Shown: positions 24,518-33,232 of the stretch, in pieces
Position numbering within the stretch: the stretch's first letter is position 1
How the letters are laid out: every line of letters begins with the position of its first letter
Assembly: GCA_050249415.1 (NCBI GenBank)
Contig: JBFWQO010000007.1
Span: 166,526-230,525 of the forward strand
Direction of reading: 5' to 3'
DNA: 64,000 bases
From: CADEFQ01 sp050249415
GTDB lineage: Bacteria; Pseudomonadota; Gammaproteobacteria; Steroidobacterales; Steroidobacteraceae
The notes under the pieces: model-generated
What the model saw: only the letters and a program-made list of their open reading frames with translations
The model's database searches: none
What the model was told of the DNA's origin: nothing
Made by a program: the position numbers and the translations under genes

Positions 24518-25993
24518 ATGCCCCATCGTCGTGAAAAGCTGATCTTCGAGTACTCGCGCACGGGACGCGGCGCGATCGGCCAATGGCCGCCAAAAACCGC
24601 GACGCCTGCCGATATCCCGGCCGGCCTGCGCCGTTCGCAGCGCCCGTTGCTGCCCGAAGTGAGCGAACTCGAGGCCGTACGCCACTACACGCGCCTCTCG
24701 CAACTGAACTTCTCGATCGACACGCACTTCTATCCGCTCGGTTCCTGCACGATGAAATACAACCCGAAGGCGTGCAACCAGTACGCGCTGCTGCCGGAGT
24801 TCACGGGCCGCCATCCGCTCGCGCCGGAGACGCACGGCCAGGGTTTCCTCGCGTGCATGTACGAGCTGCAGGACATGCTGAAGGAAGTGACCGGCATGCG
24901 CGGCGTGTCGCTGACCCCGATGGCCGGCGCGCACGGCGAGTTCGCCGGCGTCGCGATGATCCGCGCCTATCACCGCGCGCGCGGCGATCTGGCCCGCAAC
25001 GAAGTCATCGTGCCGGAAGCCGCGCACGGCACGAACCCCGCGACCGCGACGATGTGCGGCTGCGTCGTGCGCGAGATCCCGGTGCGCGCGGACGGCGACG
25101 TGGACGTCGAGGCGCTGAAGGCTGCCGTCGGCCCGAATACCGCCGGCATCATGCTGACCAACCCCTCGACGCTCGGCGTGTTCGAGCGGCGCATCAAGGA
25201 GGTGGCGGCGATCGTGCACGCCGCGGGCGGGCTCCTCTATTACGACGGCGCGAACCTGAATGCGATCCTCGGCAAGGTGCGCCCCGGCGACATGGGGTTC
25301 GACGTGATCCACATGAACCTGCACAAGACCTTCTCGACGCCGCACGGCGGCGGCGGGCCGGGCTCGGGCGCGGTCGGCGTGAGCGAGCGGCTGCTGCCGT
25401 TCCTGCCGATCCCGATCGTCGGCCGCGAGGGCGATCGCCATCGCTGGCTCACGGAGGCAGACCTGCCGCAGTCGATCGGCCGCCTGTCGGCGTTCATGGG
25501 CAACGCGGGCGTGCTGCTGCGTGCCTATATCTACATGCGCATGCTCGGTCGGGAGGGCATGGCCCGGGTCGGCGAGTTCGCGACACTGAATGCGAACTAC
25601 CTGCTCGCGCGGCTCACACAGGCCGGCTATACCGCGGCCTACCCGCAGCGTCGCGCGAGCCACGAGTTCATCATCACCGCCAAGCGCGAGGCCAAGGACC
25701 ACGATGTCACGGCCATGGACATCGCGAAGCGGCTGCTCGATTACGGGTTCCACGCCCCGACCACCTACTTCCCGCTGCTCGTGCCCGAGTGCCTGCTGAT
25801 CGAGCCGACCGAGACCGAGAGCAAGGAAGCGCTCGACGGGTTCATCGACGCAATGGTGAAGATCCGGCACGAGGCCGAGGCCGATCCGCAGCTGCTGAAG
25901 GGCGCTCCACACACCCTTCCGGTGCGCCGGCTCGACGACGTGCGCGCCGCGCGGCAGCTCGATCTCGCCTGGCGACCCGGCGCGGCCGCCTGA
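24518..25993 (+). CDS. gcvPB: Glycine dehydrogenase (decarboxylating), subunit 2
   Basis: A 491-residue C-terminal half of the split P protein. The PLP lysine is in VIHMNLHKTFSTPHGGGGPGSGAVGV. FYPLGSCTMKYNPKACNQYALLPEF, PMAGAHGEFAGVAMI, EAAHGTNPATATMCGC and PTETESKEALDGFIDAM are typical. It follows gcvPA by 15 nt and its stop overlaps the dgkA start (TGATG). Confidence 0.97.
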   Translation: MPHRREKLIFEYSRTGRGAIGQWPPKTATPADIPAGLRRSQRPLLPEVSELEAVRHYTRLSQLNFSIDTHFYPLGSCTMKYNPKACNQYALLPEFTGRHPLAPETHGQGFLACMYELQDMLKEVTGMRGVSLTPMAGAHGEFAGVAMIRAYHRARGDLARNEVIVPEAAHGTNPATATMCGCVVREIPVRADGDVDVEALKAAVGPNTAGIMLTNPSTLGVFERRIKEVAAIVHAAGGLLYYDGANLNAILGKVRPGDMGFDVIHMNLHKTFSTPHGGGGPGSGAVGVSERLLPFLPIPIVGREGDRHRWLTEADLPQSIGRLSAFMGNAGVLLRAYIYMRMLGREGMARVGEFATLNANYLLARLTQAGYTAAYPQRRASHEFIITAKREAKDHDVTAMDIAKRLLDYGFHAPTTYFPLLVPECLLIEPTETESKEALDGFIDAMVKIRHEAEADPQLLKGAPHTLPVRRLDDVRAARQLDLAWRPGAAA

Positions 25994-26358
25994 TGGAGCG
26001 CGACAAGCCGCGTGGCGTGCTGCGCCTCGTGCGGGCGTTCGCGGTGAGCACGCGTGGGCTCGCCGGCGCCTGGCGCGAAGAGGCCGCGTTCCGCCAGGAG
26101 CTCGCGTTCGCGATCCTCGCGGTGCCGGCCGGCCTGTGGCTTGGACGCAGCGGCGTCGAACGTGCTCTACTCGTCGCGCCGGTGCTGCTGGTGCTGGTCG
26201 TCGAGCTGGTCAACAGCGCGATCGAGGCGACCGTGGACCGCATCGGACCCGAGCGGCACGCGCTCGCGGCGCTCGCCAAGGACATCGGCTCCGCGGCCGT
26301 GCTGATGACGTTCGTACTGTGCGGCGTCGTGTGGGCGCTCGTGCTCACGGCCCATTGA
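25993..26358 (+). CDS. dgkA: Diacylglycerol kinase
   Basis: A 121-residue integral membrane DgkA with three membrane helices, which phosphorylates diacylglycerol in the inner membrane. Signatures are EAAFRQELAFAILAVPAGLWL, ALLVAPVLLVLVVELVNSAIEATVDRIGPERHALAALAKDIGSAAVLM, where the ELVNSAIE active-site segment is exact. It is translationally coupled to gcvPB, so it is cotranscribed with the glycine operon, a connection of no obvious metabolic logic. Confidence 0.95.
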   Translation: MERDKPRGVLRLVRAFAVSTRGLAGAWREEAAFRQELAFAILAVPAGLWLGRSGVERALLVAPVLLVLVVELVNSAIEATVDRIGPERHALAALAKDIGSAAVLMTFVLCGVVWALVLTAH

Positions 26359-26372
26359 TCGATCGGAAATAC

Positions 26373-27305
26373 ATGCCTGCACTGATCTGTGGCTCGGTCG
26401 CCTACGACACCGTGATGGTCTTCGATGGAAGGTTCAAGGATCACATCCTCGCCGACCGCATACACCTGCTGAACGTCTCGTTCCTCGTGCCGGGCATGCG
26501 GCGCAACTTCGGCGGCTGCGCCGGCAATATCGCCTACAACCTGAAGCTGCTCGGCGGCGAAGGCCACGCGATGGCCGTGGTCGGCAGCGACTTCGGCCCC
26601 TATGAGGCGTGGATGCGCGCGAACGGGCTGTCGCTTGCGTACATCGACCGCATGGACAGCGAATACACGCCGCAGGCCTTCATCACGACCGATCTCGATT
26701 CGAACCAGATCACGGCCTTCCATCCGGGCTCGATGATGTTCGCGCACCGGAATCGCATCCCGGCGGATGCGGGCATCCGCTTCGGCGTCGTCGCGCCGGA
26801 GAATCGCGACGGCATGATCCAGCATTCGGAGCAGTTCGTCGCGGCCGGTATCCCGGTGCTGTTCGACCCGGGGCAGGGGCTGCCGCTCTTCTCCGGCGAA
26901 GACCTGCGCAAGTTCATCGGCGAGGCGACCTGGGTCGCCGTCAACGATTACGAGGGCAACCTCCTCGCCGACCGCACCGGGTGGTCGCTCGAAGCCATCG
27001 CCTCGAAGGTCGAGGCCTTGATCGTCACGCGCGGCGGCCAGGGTTCGAGCATCCGCGCGAAGGGGCAGGTCCACGAGATCCCGGCCGCGCCGATCGCGAA
27101 ACTCGCCGACCCGACCGGTTGCGGCGACGCCTATCGCGCCGGGCTGCTCTACGGCCTGCAGCGGGGGCTCGACTGGCCGACGACCGGCCGCATCGCCTCC
27201 CTGATGGGCGCGATCAAGATCGAACACCACGGCACCCAGAACCACCGCTTCGGAAATGCGGACTTCGAAGCGCGCTTCCGCGACAGCTTCGGCAGGGATA
27301 TCTGA
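26373..27305 (+). CDS. PfkB-family carbohydrate kinase, probably adenosine kinase
   Basis: A 310-residue ribokinase-fold kinase. It opens MPALICGSVAYDTVMVFDGRFKDHILADRIHLLNVSFLVPGMRRNFGGCAGNIAYNLKLLGG. The catalytic anion-hole block is LADPTGCGDAYRAGLLYGL, with the catalytic Asp in GCGD. Proteins with this N-terminus in beta- and gammaproteobacteria are annotated as adenosine kinase. Substrate specificity cannot be proved from sequence. It follows dgkA by 14 nt. Confidence 0.85.
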   Translation: MPALICGSVAYDTVMVFDGRFKDHILADRIHLLNVSFLVPGMRRNFGGCAGNIAYNLKLLGGEGHAMAVVGSDFGPYEAWMRANGLSLAYIDRMDSEYTPQAFITTDLDSNQITAFHPGSMMFAHRNRIPADAGIRFGVVAPENRDGMIQHSEQFVAAGIPVLFDPGQGLPLFSGEDLRKFIGEATWVAVNDYEGNLLADRTGWSLEAIASKVEALIVTRGGQGSSIRAKGQVHEIPAAPIAKLADPTGCGDAYRAGLLYGLQRGLDWPTTGRIASLMGAIKIEHHGTQNHRFGNADFEARFRDSFGRDI

Positions 27306-27306
27306 C

Positions 27307-30165
27307 ATGCGACGGTACGTGCGCTACGCCTGCCTCTTCTTCCTCGCCGCCACCGCCGCACAGGCGCAGCTCGTGCGCGAGGCGCCACCACCTGTCGCTC
27401 TGCCGCCGGAGCCTGTGGTCGGGGTCGAGCCGGCCGACAGCGGCTGGACGAAAACGCTCGAGCGCATTGCGCAGAGCGTCGTCGCGATCCAGGTCGACCA
27501 GACGCGCGCCTTCGACACCGAATGGAACAACTCGTCGCAGGCGACCGGGTTCGTCGTCGACGCCGAGCGCGGCCTCGTATTGACCAATCGCCATGTCGTG
27601 ACGCCGGGCCCGGTGATCGCCGAAGCGACCTTCCTCAACCGCGAGGAAGTACAGCTCTATCCGGTCTATCGCGACCCGGTGCACGATTTCGGCATCTACC
27701 GGTACGACCCGTCCAAGCTGCGCTTCATCAAGCCGAAGGCGCTGCCACTCTACCCGGAAGGTGCCGAAGTCGGTCGCGAGATCCGCGTCGTCGGCAACAA
27801 CGCGGGCGAGCAACTGTCGATCCTCGCGGGCACGCTCGCCCGGCTCGACCGGCAGGCGCCCGAATACGGTGTCGGCAAGTACAACGACTTCAACACGTTC
27901 TACCTGCAGGCCGCATCGGGCACCTCGGGCGGATCGTCGGGTTCGCCGGTGATCGACATCCAGGGGCGCGTCGTCGCGTTGAACGCCGGCGGATCGAGCG
28001 CCGCGGCGTCGAGCTTCTACCTGCCGCTCGGGCGCGTGAAGCGCGCGCTCGAACTGATCCAGGCCGGCAAGCCCGTCGCTCGCGGCACGTTGCAGGCGAC
28101 GTTCATCTATACGCCGTTCGACGAACTGCGCCGCCTCGGGCTGCAGCCACAGACCGAAGCGGCCGTGCGCAAGGCGTTCCCCGACTACACGGGCATGCTG
28201 GTCGTCGCCCAGGTGCAGCCGGGCAGCGGCGCGGCGGACACGCTGCAGCCGGGCGACGTGCTGGTACGCGTGAACGGCAAGTACCTCACCCAGTTCGAGC
28301 CGCTGAACGCCGTGCTCGACGACCATGTCGGGGGGGCGATCGAACTCGAATTGCAGCGGGGCGGCGCGATCGTGTCGGCGAAGCTCACGGTCGACGACCT
28401 GCGCACGATCACCCCCGACGAATACCTGGAGTTCGGCGAGGCGGTCGTCAACACACTGTCGTACCAGATGGCGCGCCACATGAATGTCCCGGTGCGCGGC
28501 GCGTTCGTCGCCAACCCCGGCTATGCGCTCGGGTCCTCGGGCGTGCCGCGCGGCGCCGTCATCACCGCGGTGAACGGCACCGCGATCGCCGGCATCGCCG
28601 ATCTCGAGCAGGCGATCGCGACGCTCGGCGACGGCGATCGCACGACCGTGCGCTACTCGACCATCGACGACCCGAATGGCAGCCAGCTGCGCTCGGTGCG
28701 CATGGACCGGCGCTGGTTCCCGGCGCAGCGCTGCAAGCGCAACGACGCGACCGGCTACTGGGATTGCCGGGCGCTCGCGGCGGGCCCGCCACCCAGGGCA
28801 CCGGTCGTCAGCAGCACCGTGTTCCAGAGTGTCGCCGACGCGCGCGTCGCCCGCGTCGTTCCCTCGCTCGTGCAGGTCACGTTCAACATGCCGTACGCGG
28901 TGGCCGGCGTGACCGAGCGCAATTACCACGGTACCGGCCTCGTGGTCGATGCCGCGCGCGGCCTCGTCGTCGTCGACCGCAACACCGTGCCCGTATCACT
29001 CGGCGACGTGAGCGTCATCTTCGCCGGCACGCTCGAGGTGCCGGGCAAGGTCGTGTTCGTGCATCCGCTGCACAACTATTCGATCGTCCAGTACGACCCG
29101 ACGCTGATCGGCACGACGCCGGTGCGCAGCGCGAGGCTCGGCACGAAGCCACTGCGGCCGGGCGACGCAGTGACCGTGGTCGGGCTGTCCGCGGATACGG
29201 GCCTCAAGACGCGCGCGGCGAGCGTCGCCGACCTCGACCCGATCGCATTGCCGCTGTCGCGCACGATGCAGTTCCGCGAATCGAACCTCGAGACGATCGA
29301 CCTCGTGAACGGGCCGCAGGATTTCGACGGCGTGCTGCTCGACAAGTCGGGCGCGGTTGCGGGCATGTGGTCGAGCTTCGCGTCCGAGAGCGGCCGGGAT
29401 GTCGTGCAGCAGAACCTCGGCGTGCCGATCGGCGTGATCGCCGACATGCTCGAGCGCGTGCACAGCGGCCGCGCGATCCATTCGCTCGAGGCCGAGCTCT
29501 TTCCGCAGCCGCTCGCCGCGGCACGACGCCTCGGGCTCGGCGACGACTGGGTGAAGCGGCTCGAGAGCGCGAATTCCGGCGCGCGCCGCGTGCTCACCGT
29601 CACGCGTCTGGTCGGCGGCTCGGATGCGGCGCGCGAGCTGCAGCAGGGCGACCTGCTCCTCGCGATCGATGGCGCCGTGGTGACGCGGTTCCGGGACGTC
29701 GAACGCGCCGTCGCGGACAAGGAATCGGTCACAGCGACGGTGTGGCGCGGCAGCGCGGCGCGCGACATCGGGGTCCGGGTCGCCGCGCTGTCGGGCGTCG
29801 ACCTCACCCGGGTGGTGCTGTGGGCCGGCGCGACCCTGCATGCGCCGCATCGGGCGATGCTTGCCCAGCGTGGGATCCCGCCGGAGGGGATTTATGTCGC
29901 CTATTTCGCCTACGGCTCGCCGGCCACCCGATCCGGCCTCTTCCCGGGGCGGCGCATCGTCGCCGTGGACGGACAACCGACCCCCGACCTCGATTCGTTC
30001 CTGAAGGCCGTGACCGGGCGTCCCGACCGGGCATCCGTGCGCCTGACCACGATTTCATGGAACAACGCACCGGATGTGATCACCCTGAAGCTCGACAAGC
30101 ATTACTGGCCCGCCTACGAGCTGCGCCGCATCGGGGATCGCTGGGAGCGCTACTCCCTCGAATAG
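27307..30165 (+). CDS. Double HtrA-type periplasmic serine protease, second unit degenerate
   Basis: A 952-residue exported protein (signal peptide to about residue 20, AAQA). The first trypsin domain has an apparent catalytic triad: His96 (LTNRHVV), Asp127 (PVHDFGIYRYD) and Ser211 (GTSGGSSGSPV). A PDZ domain follows (about 285-370), then another (about 405-470). A second protease-like domain (about 520-720) repeats the pattern, but the triad is lost: VVVDRNTVPV has Asn for His, HNYSIVQYD has no Asp at the usual place, and DFDGVLLDKSGAV has no Ser. Two more PDZ-like domains follow. This domain order resembles the fungal Nma111 tandem protease. It follows the kinase by one nt. Confidence 0.85.
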   Translation: MRRYVRYACLFFLAATAAQAQLVREAPPPVALPPEPVVGVEPADSGWTKTLERIAQSVVAIQVDQTRAFDTEWNNSSQATGFVVDAERGLVLTNRHVVTPGPVIAEATFLNREEVQLYPVYRDPVHDFGIYRYDPSKLRFIKPKALPLYPEGAEVGREIRVVGNNAGEQLSILAGTLARLDRQAPEYGVGKYNDFNTFYLQAASGTSGGSSGSPVIDIQGRVVALNAGGSSAAASSFYLPLGRVKRALELIQAGKPVARGTLQATFIYTPFDELRRLGLQPQTEAAVRKAFPDYTGMLVVAQVQPGSGAADTLQPGDVLVRVNGKYLTQFEPLNAVLDDHVGGAIELELQRGGAIVSAKLTVDDLRTITPDEYLEFGEAVVNTLSYQMARHMNVPVRGAFVANPGYALGSSGVPRGAVITAVNGTAIAGIADLEQAIATLGDGDRTTVRYSTIDDPNGSQLRSVRMDRRWFPAQRCKRNDATGYWDCRALAAGPPPRAPVVSSTVFQSVADARVARVVPSLVQVTFNMPYAVAGVTERNYHGTGLVVDAARGLVVVDRNTVPVSLGDVSVIFAGTLEVPGKVVFVHPLHNYSIVQYDPTLIGTTPVRSARLGTKPLRPGDAVTVVGLSADTGLKTRAASVADLDPIALPLSRTMQFRESNLETIDLVNGPQDFDGVLLDKSGAVAGMWSSFASESGRDVVQQNLGVPIGVIADMLERVHSGRAIHSLEAELFPQPLAAARRLGLGDDWVKRLESANSGARRVLTVTRLVGGSDAARELQQGDLLLAIDGAVVTRFRDVERAVADKESVTATVWRGSAARDIGVRVAALSGVDLTRVVLWAGATLHAPHRAMLAQRGIPPEGIYVAYFAYGSPATRSGLFPGRRIVAVDGQPTPDLDSFLKAVTGRPDRASVRLTTISWNNAPDVITLKLDKHYWPAYELRRIGDRWERYSLE

Positions 30166-30204
30166 ACGACGTTGCCGCCGGGCCGGGCTTGGTAGAATGC
30201 CTCG

Positions 30205-31233
30205 ATGGTCCGTATCGTCCGCGCCACACAGGCCGAAATCGATGAAGCCGTCACGGCGCTGCGTGACGGCGAGCTCGTGGCGTTTCCCACCGAAACCGTC
30301 TATGGACTCGGCGCCAATGCGCAGAACCCTGCGGCGGTGCAAAAGATCTTCAAGGCCAAGGGCCGCCCGACGACGCACCCCGTCATCGTCCACCTCGACA
30401 GCCCGAAGTACCTGCACCGCTGGGTGCGCGAAGTGCCCGACGCGGCGCAGGCGCTCGGGGAGCGGTTCTGGCCCGGCCCGCTGACCCTCGTGCTGCCGCG
30501 CAATCCCAACGTGCACGACATCGTCACCGGCGGACAGGACACGATCGCGGTGCGGGTGCCCGCGCATCCCATGGCGCAACAGCTGCTCACCGCCTTCGGT
30601 GGCGGCATCGCGGCGCCCTCCGCGAACCGCTACGGACGGATCTCCCCGACCCGCGCGGAGCATGTGCGCGACGAACTCGGCGACGCGGTGCGCATCGTGC
30701 TCGACGGCGGTGAATCGCAGGTCGGCCTCGAATCCACCATCGTCGCGATCGACAGCGCTGGCGTGCGCCTGCTGCGCCCCGGCGGCGTCACGCTCGCGCA
30801 GCTGCGGCAGGTCGTGGGCGACGTGCAGATAGGCGTACCCGACTCGGCACCGCGCGTGCCCGGCAGCACGCCGGTGCACTACGCGCCCGCGACCCCGATG
30901 ACCATCGTGCCCGCCGACGAGATCGACACGCGCGCCGAAGACGCCTCGGAGGGCGGTCGCCGCATCGCGGTACTCGCGCAGCGGCTGCCGCTCAAGACCT
31001 ACCCCTCGGTCACCTGGATCAACGCGGGCCGGCGTGCGGACGCCTACGCGCACGATCTCTACGCCAACCTGCGCACGCTCGACAAGGCCGGGTGCGAGCA
31101 GATCCTGGTGCAGGAAGTGCCGGGGGACGACAAATGGGATGCGATCCGCGACCGGCTCCTGCGCGCTGCGGCGTCGAACGAAGTGGAAGGCGCCGATCAC
31201 ACCGCTGCGGGCGCGCTCGGCGCGATGCCCTGA
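30205..31233 (+). CDS. L-threonylcarbamoyladenylate synthase, Sua5 type
   Basis: A 342-residue protein with an N-terminal YrdC domain (AVTALRDGELVAFPTETVYGLGANA, KIFKAKGRPTTHPVIVHL, PGPLTLVL, GGGIAAPSANRYGRISPTRAEHV, VGLESTIVAI) and a C-terminal Sua5 domain (STPVHYAPATPMTIV onward). It makes the threonylcarbamoyl-AMP used for t6A37 in tRNA. It is the longer Sua5 version rather than the short TsaC. A TAGAAT -10-like hexamer at 30193 precedes the start. Confidence 0.94.
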   Translation: MVRIVRATQAEIDEAVTALRDGELVAFPTETVYGLGANAQNPAAVQKIFKAKGRPTTHPVIVHLDSPKYLHRWVREVPDAAQALGERFWPGPLTLVLPRNPNVHDIVTGGQDTIAVRVPAHPMAQQLLTAFGGGIAAPSANRYGRISPTRAEHVRDELGDAVRIVLDGGESQVGLESTIVAIDSAGVRLLRPGGVTLAQLRQVVGDVQIGVPDSAPRVPGSTPVHYAPATPMTIVPADEIDTRAEDASEGGRRIAVLAQRLPLKTYPSVTWINAGRRADAYAHDLYANLRTLDKAGCEQILVQEVPGDDKWDAIRDRLLRAAASNEVEGADHTAAGALGAMP

Positions 31234-31281
31234 ACGGCAACGTCGTGTTGCCGGCCACGGGGCACTGAGGCCGAGGCGCCC

Positions 31282-31704
31282 CTACATCGGCTTCGGCGCG
31301 CCGTTGATCGCCCACGACGTGCCGTAGCGATCGGTCAGCATGCCGAAGCGCTGCGCCCAGAATGTTTCCTGCATCGGCATCGTCACCCGGCCGCCCTTCG
31401 CGAGCGCATCGAAGATGCGCTGCGCCACGTCGATCTCCGGATACGACATCGCCAGCATGCAGCCCCTCATGCCTGCAAATGGCTCGTTGGCCGGCGCATC
31501 GCCGGCCATCAGCGACGAGCCGTCGTCGAGGACGAGGTTGGCGTGCATGATGCGGTTCGCGACGGCGGGGGGCATCTCGCCCGCATCCGGCATGTCCGCG
31601 AAGCGGATCATCGCCGCGAGCTTGCCGCCGAAGGTGGTCTCGTAGAAGCGCATCGCCTCGGCGCAGGTGCCGTCGAAGCCGAGGTACGCGATGAACTGGG
31701 GCAT
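31282..31704 (-). CDS. VOC-family (PhnB/glyoxalase-like) protein
   Basis: A 140-residue vicinal-oxygen-chelate protein: MPQFIAYLGFDGTCAEAMRFYETTFGGKLAAMIRFADMPD, HANLVLDDGSSLMAGDAP and ETFWAQRFGMLTDRYGTSWAIN. The paired beta-alpha-beta-beta-beta modules and the FWAQRFGMLTDRYGTSW ending are those of PhnB-like VOC proteins. The activity is unknown. It is convergent with the Sua5 gene and is the last chromosomal gene before the integron. Confidence 0.9.
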   Translation of the reverse strand: MPQFIAYLGFDGTCAEAMRFYETTFGGKLAAMIRFADMPDAGEMPPAVANRIMHANLVLDDGSSLMAGDAPANEPFAGMRGCMLAMSYPEIDVAQRIFDALAKGGRVTMPMQETFWAQRFGMLTDRYGTSWAINGAPKPM

Positions 31705-31788
31705 GGAGTGCTCCTCTGGAACGGGGGGTCGGGACCCAAGGACGCCGGGCCGGAGCCGGAACCGACATCGTAGCCGCGAAACACGGCC

Positions 31789-31828
31789 GGCGGCGGGCGG
31801 CGGGCGGCGGGCGGCGGGCGGCGGCGCG
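31789..31828 (+). repeat. GCGGGCG heptamer microsatellite
   Basis: About five tandem copies of GGCGGGC, next to the 3' end of the integron integrase. It is another 7-bp unit like the GCGAACG repeats at 2681-4712. Confidence 0.85.
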
Positions 31829-31830
31829 GG

Positions 31831-32691
31831 TCAGTCGAGCGGGCTGCGCACCGCGCGGCCGCCCCGGTTCAGCACGTGCGTGTAGATCATCGTCGTTCGC
31901 ACGTCGCTGTGGCCGAGGAGCTCTTGCACGGTGCGGATGTCATAGCCCGAATCGAGCAGGTGCGTCGCGAAGCAGTGCCGGAAGGTGTGCGGATCGATGC
32001 ATGTGCCGGGCGACGGAAACATGAACTGCCAGGCCCAACTGGTCGGCGCACCGGGATACTTGCGCGCCAGTGCGTCCGGCAGTGAAACGCCGGGCCGCCC
32101 GAGCCGCCGCTCGTTGTCGAACCAGGCCCTGAGCTTCGCGAAATGACCCTCGATCGGCACGTGCAACGTGTCCGGCAGGGTCGTCACCCGGTCCTTGCGC
32201 CCCTTGCCGTCGCGCACCACGAGCTCGCGCCGCGCGAGATCGAAGTCCTTCACGCGGAGCGGCAAGCGCCTCGTGCAGCCGCAGCCCGCTGCCGTACAGC
32301 AGGCTCGCGACGAGCCACGGTGTGTCACGCAACTCGGCGAGCACCCGCCGCGTCTCACCGCGCGACAGCACGACCGGGATGTGCCGCGGGCGCGTGGCGC
32401 GTGTCACATTCTGGAGCCAGGGCAGATCGAGCCGCAGTACCTGCCGGTAAAGGAACAACAACGCCGCCAGCGCCTGATTCTGCGTGGAAGGCGCCACACG
32501 ATCCCTCACGGCGAGCTGCGTCAGGAAGTGCTCCACGTCGGCAGCGCCGCGCTCGCGAGGGTGACGGCCCGGGTTCGCGCGGACGTAGCGGCGGATCCAG
32601 TAGAGATACGCCTTCTCCGTGCGCAGGCTCATTCGTCGGGTGCGCATGATGTCGCGGGCGGTGGCGAGGAGGCCGGGGCGAGGAGTAGCAT
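31831..32691 (-). pseudogene. intI: Integron integrase IntI, interrupted by a single-base frameshift
   Basis: Two overlapping frames together make a full IntI of about 286 residues. The N-terminal part reads PGLLATARDIMRTRRMSLRTEKAYLYWIRRYVRANPGRHP and LLYGSGLRLHEAL. The C-terminal part, in another frame, reads LPLRVKDFDLARRELVVRDGKGRKDRVTTLP, then KYPGAPTSWAWQFMFPS, which is the extra segment unique to integron integrases, then HTFRHCFATHLL and LGHSDVRTTMIYTHV with the catalytic His/Arg/His/Tyr. The frames meet near 32267-32275, where CTTGCCGCTC would need to be CTGCCGCTC. It is a genuine mutation or a sequencing error. It points away from the cassette array as in all integrons. Confidence 0.9.
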
Positions 32692-32774
32692 TCACGGGAA
32701 CCGAGGGGTACAGATTAGGCTGCAGCGTCCATCCAAGTCTCCAAATAGAACAGCAAGTTACAGCACGCGCAAGA

Positions 32775-32838
32775 TGATTATCCGACGCTTTCATCCAGAA
32801 ACATTGCGACGACTTTGTCGCCTAATTGTTAGTTAGGC
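32775..32838 (+). other. attI: attI-like recombination site
   Basis: GCCTAATTGTTAGTTAGGC (32820-32838) ends in the core GTTAGGC with crossover after the G at 32832, 141 nt from the integrase start. The layout and the following CGCATG recall attI sites of mobile integrons. The 84 nt between 32692 and 32774 show no gene. Confidence 0.7.
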
Positions 32839-33186
32839 CGCATGACCGGAAGAGCTGCGGGGCAGCGCGAGGGGAAGCGGCAGCGGATGGGGCGGCTTCG
32901 TTTCGCGGCGCCCGACCGTGGCACCTTCCGCGCATAGCCGGCCTTGGCACTTCGCACGGCATATCTCATCGCGAAGCGCCGCGACCTCGCCATGTCCGGG
33001 AACGTCACAGCTTCGGAGACCCGGCGTTGCTCACCGCCGATTGCAGGATTAACCTCGGTGGCAAGAAGCCCTGATCAGCTTCGGGGGCAGAATGAGCGCA
33101 TGCGGTCTAACTTTTCGCTCGAGCGCAGCCGTGGACGATAAAGTACCAAGTCGAAGCGCCAACGGGCGGCGCGCTCAGCGAAGGCG
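32833..33186 (+). other. Integron cassette 1 (no convincing gene)
   Basis: The cassette begins TTAGGCCGC after attI and ends at attC1. Its first nine bases are complementary (one mismatch) to GCGGTCTAA of its own attC1, as expected for an excised circle. Only short open frames with TTG or no Shine-Dalgarno are found (for example 32944-33141), so I call it ORF-less. Confidence 0.7.
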
Positions 33187-33192
33187 TTATGC
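33103..33192 (+). other. attC: attC1
   Basis: R'' is GTCTAAC (33105-33111) and R' is GTTATGC (33186-33192). The L'' arm TTCGCT c GAGCGC (one unpaired C) is matched by the L' arm GCGCTCAGCGAA. The 90-nt length, core boxes and extrahelical base in the 5' arm fit a typical attC. Confidence 0.9.
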
Positions 33193-33232
33193 GGCATTGG
33201 ACGAGACCCGCGGCGAATAATTTGGAGAACAA

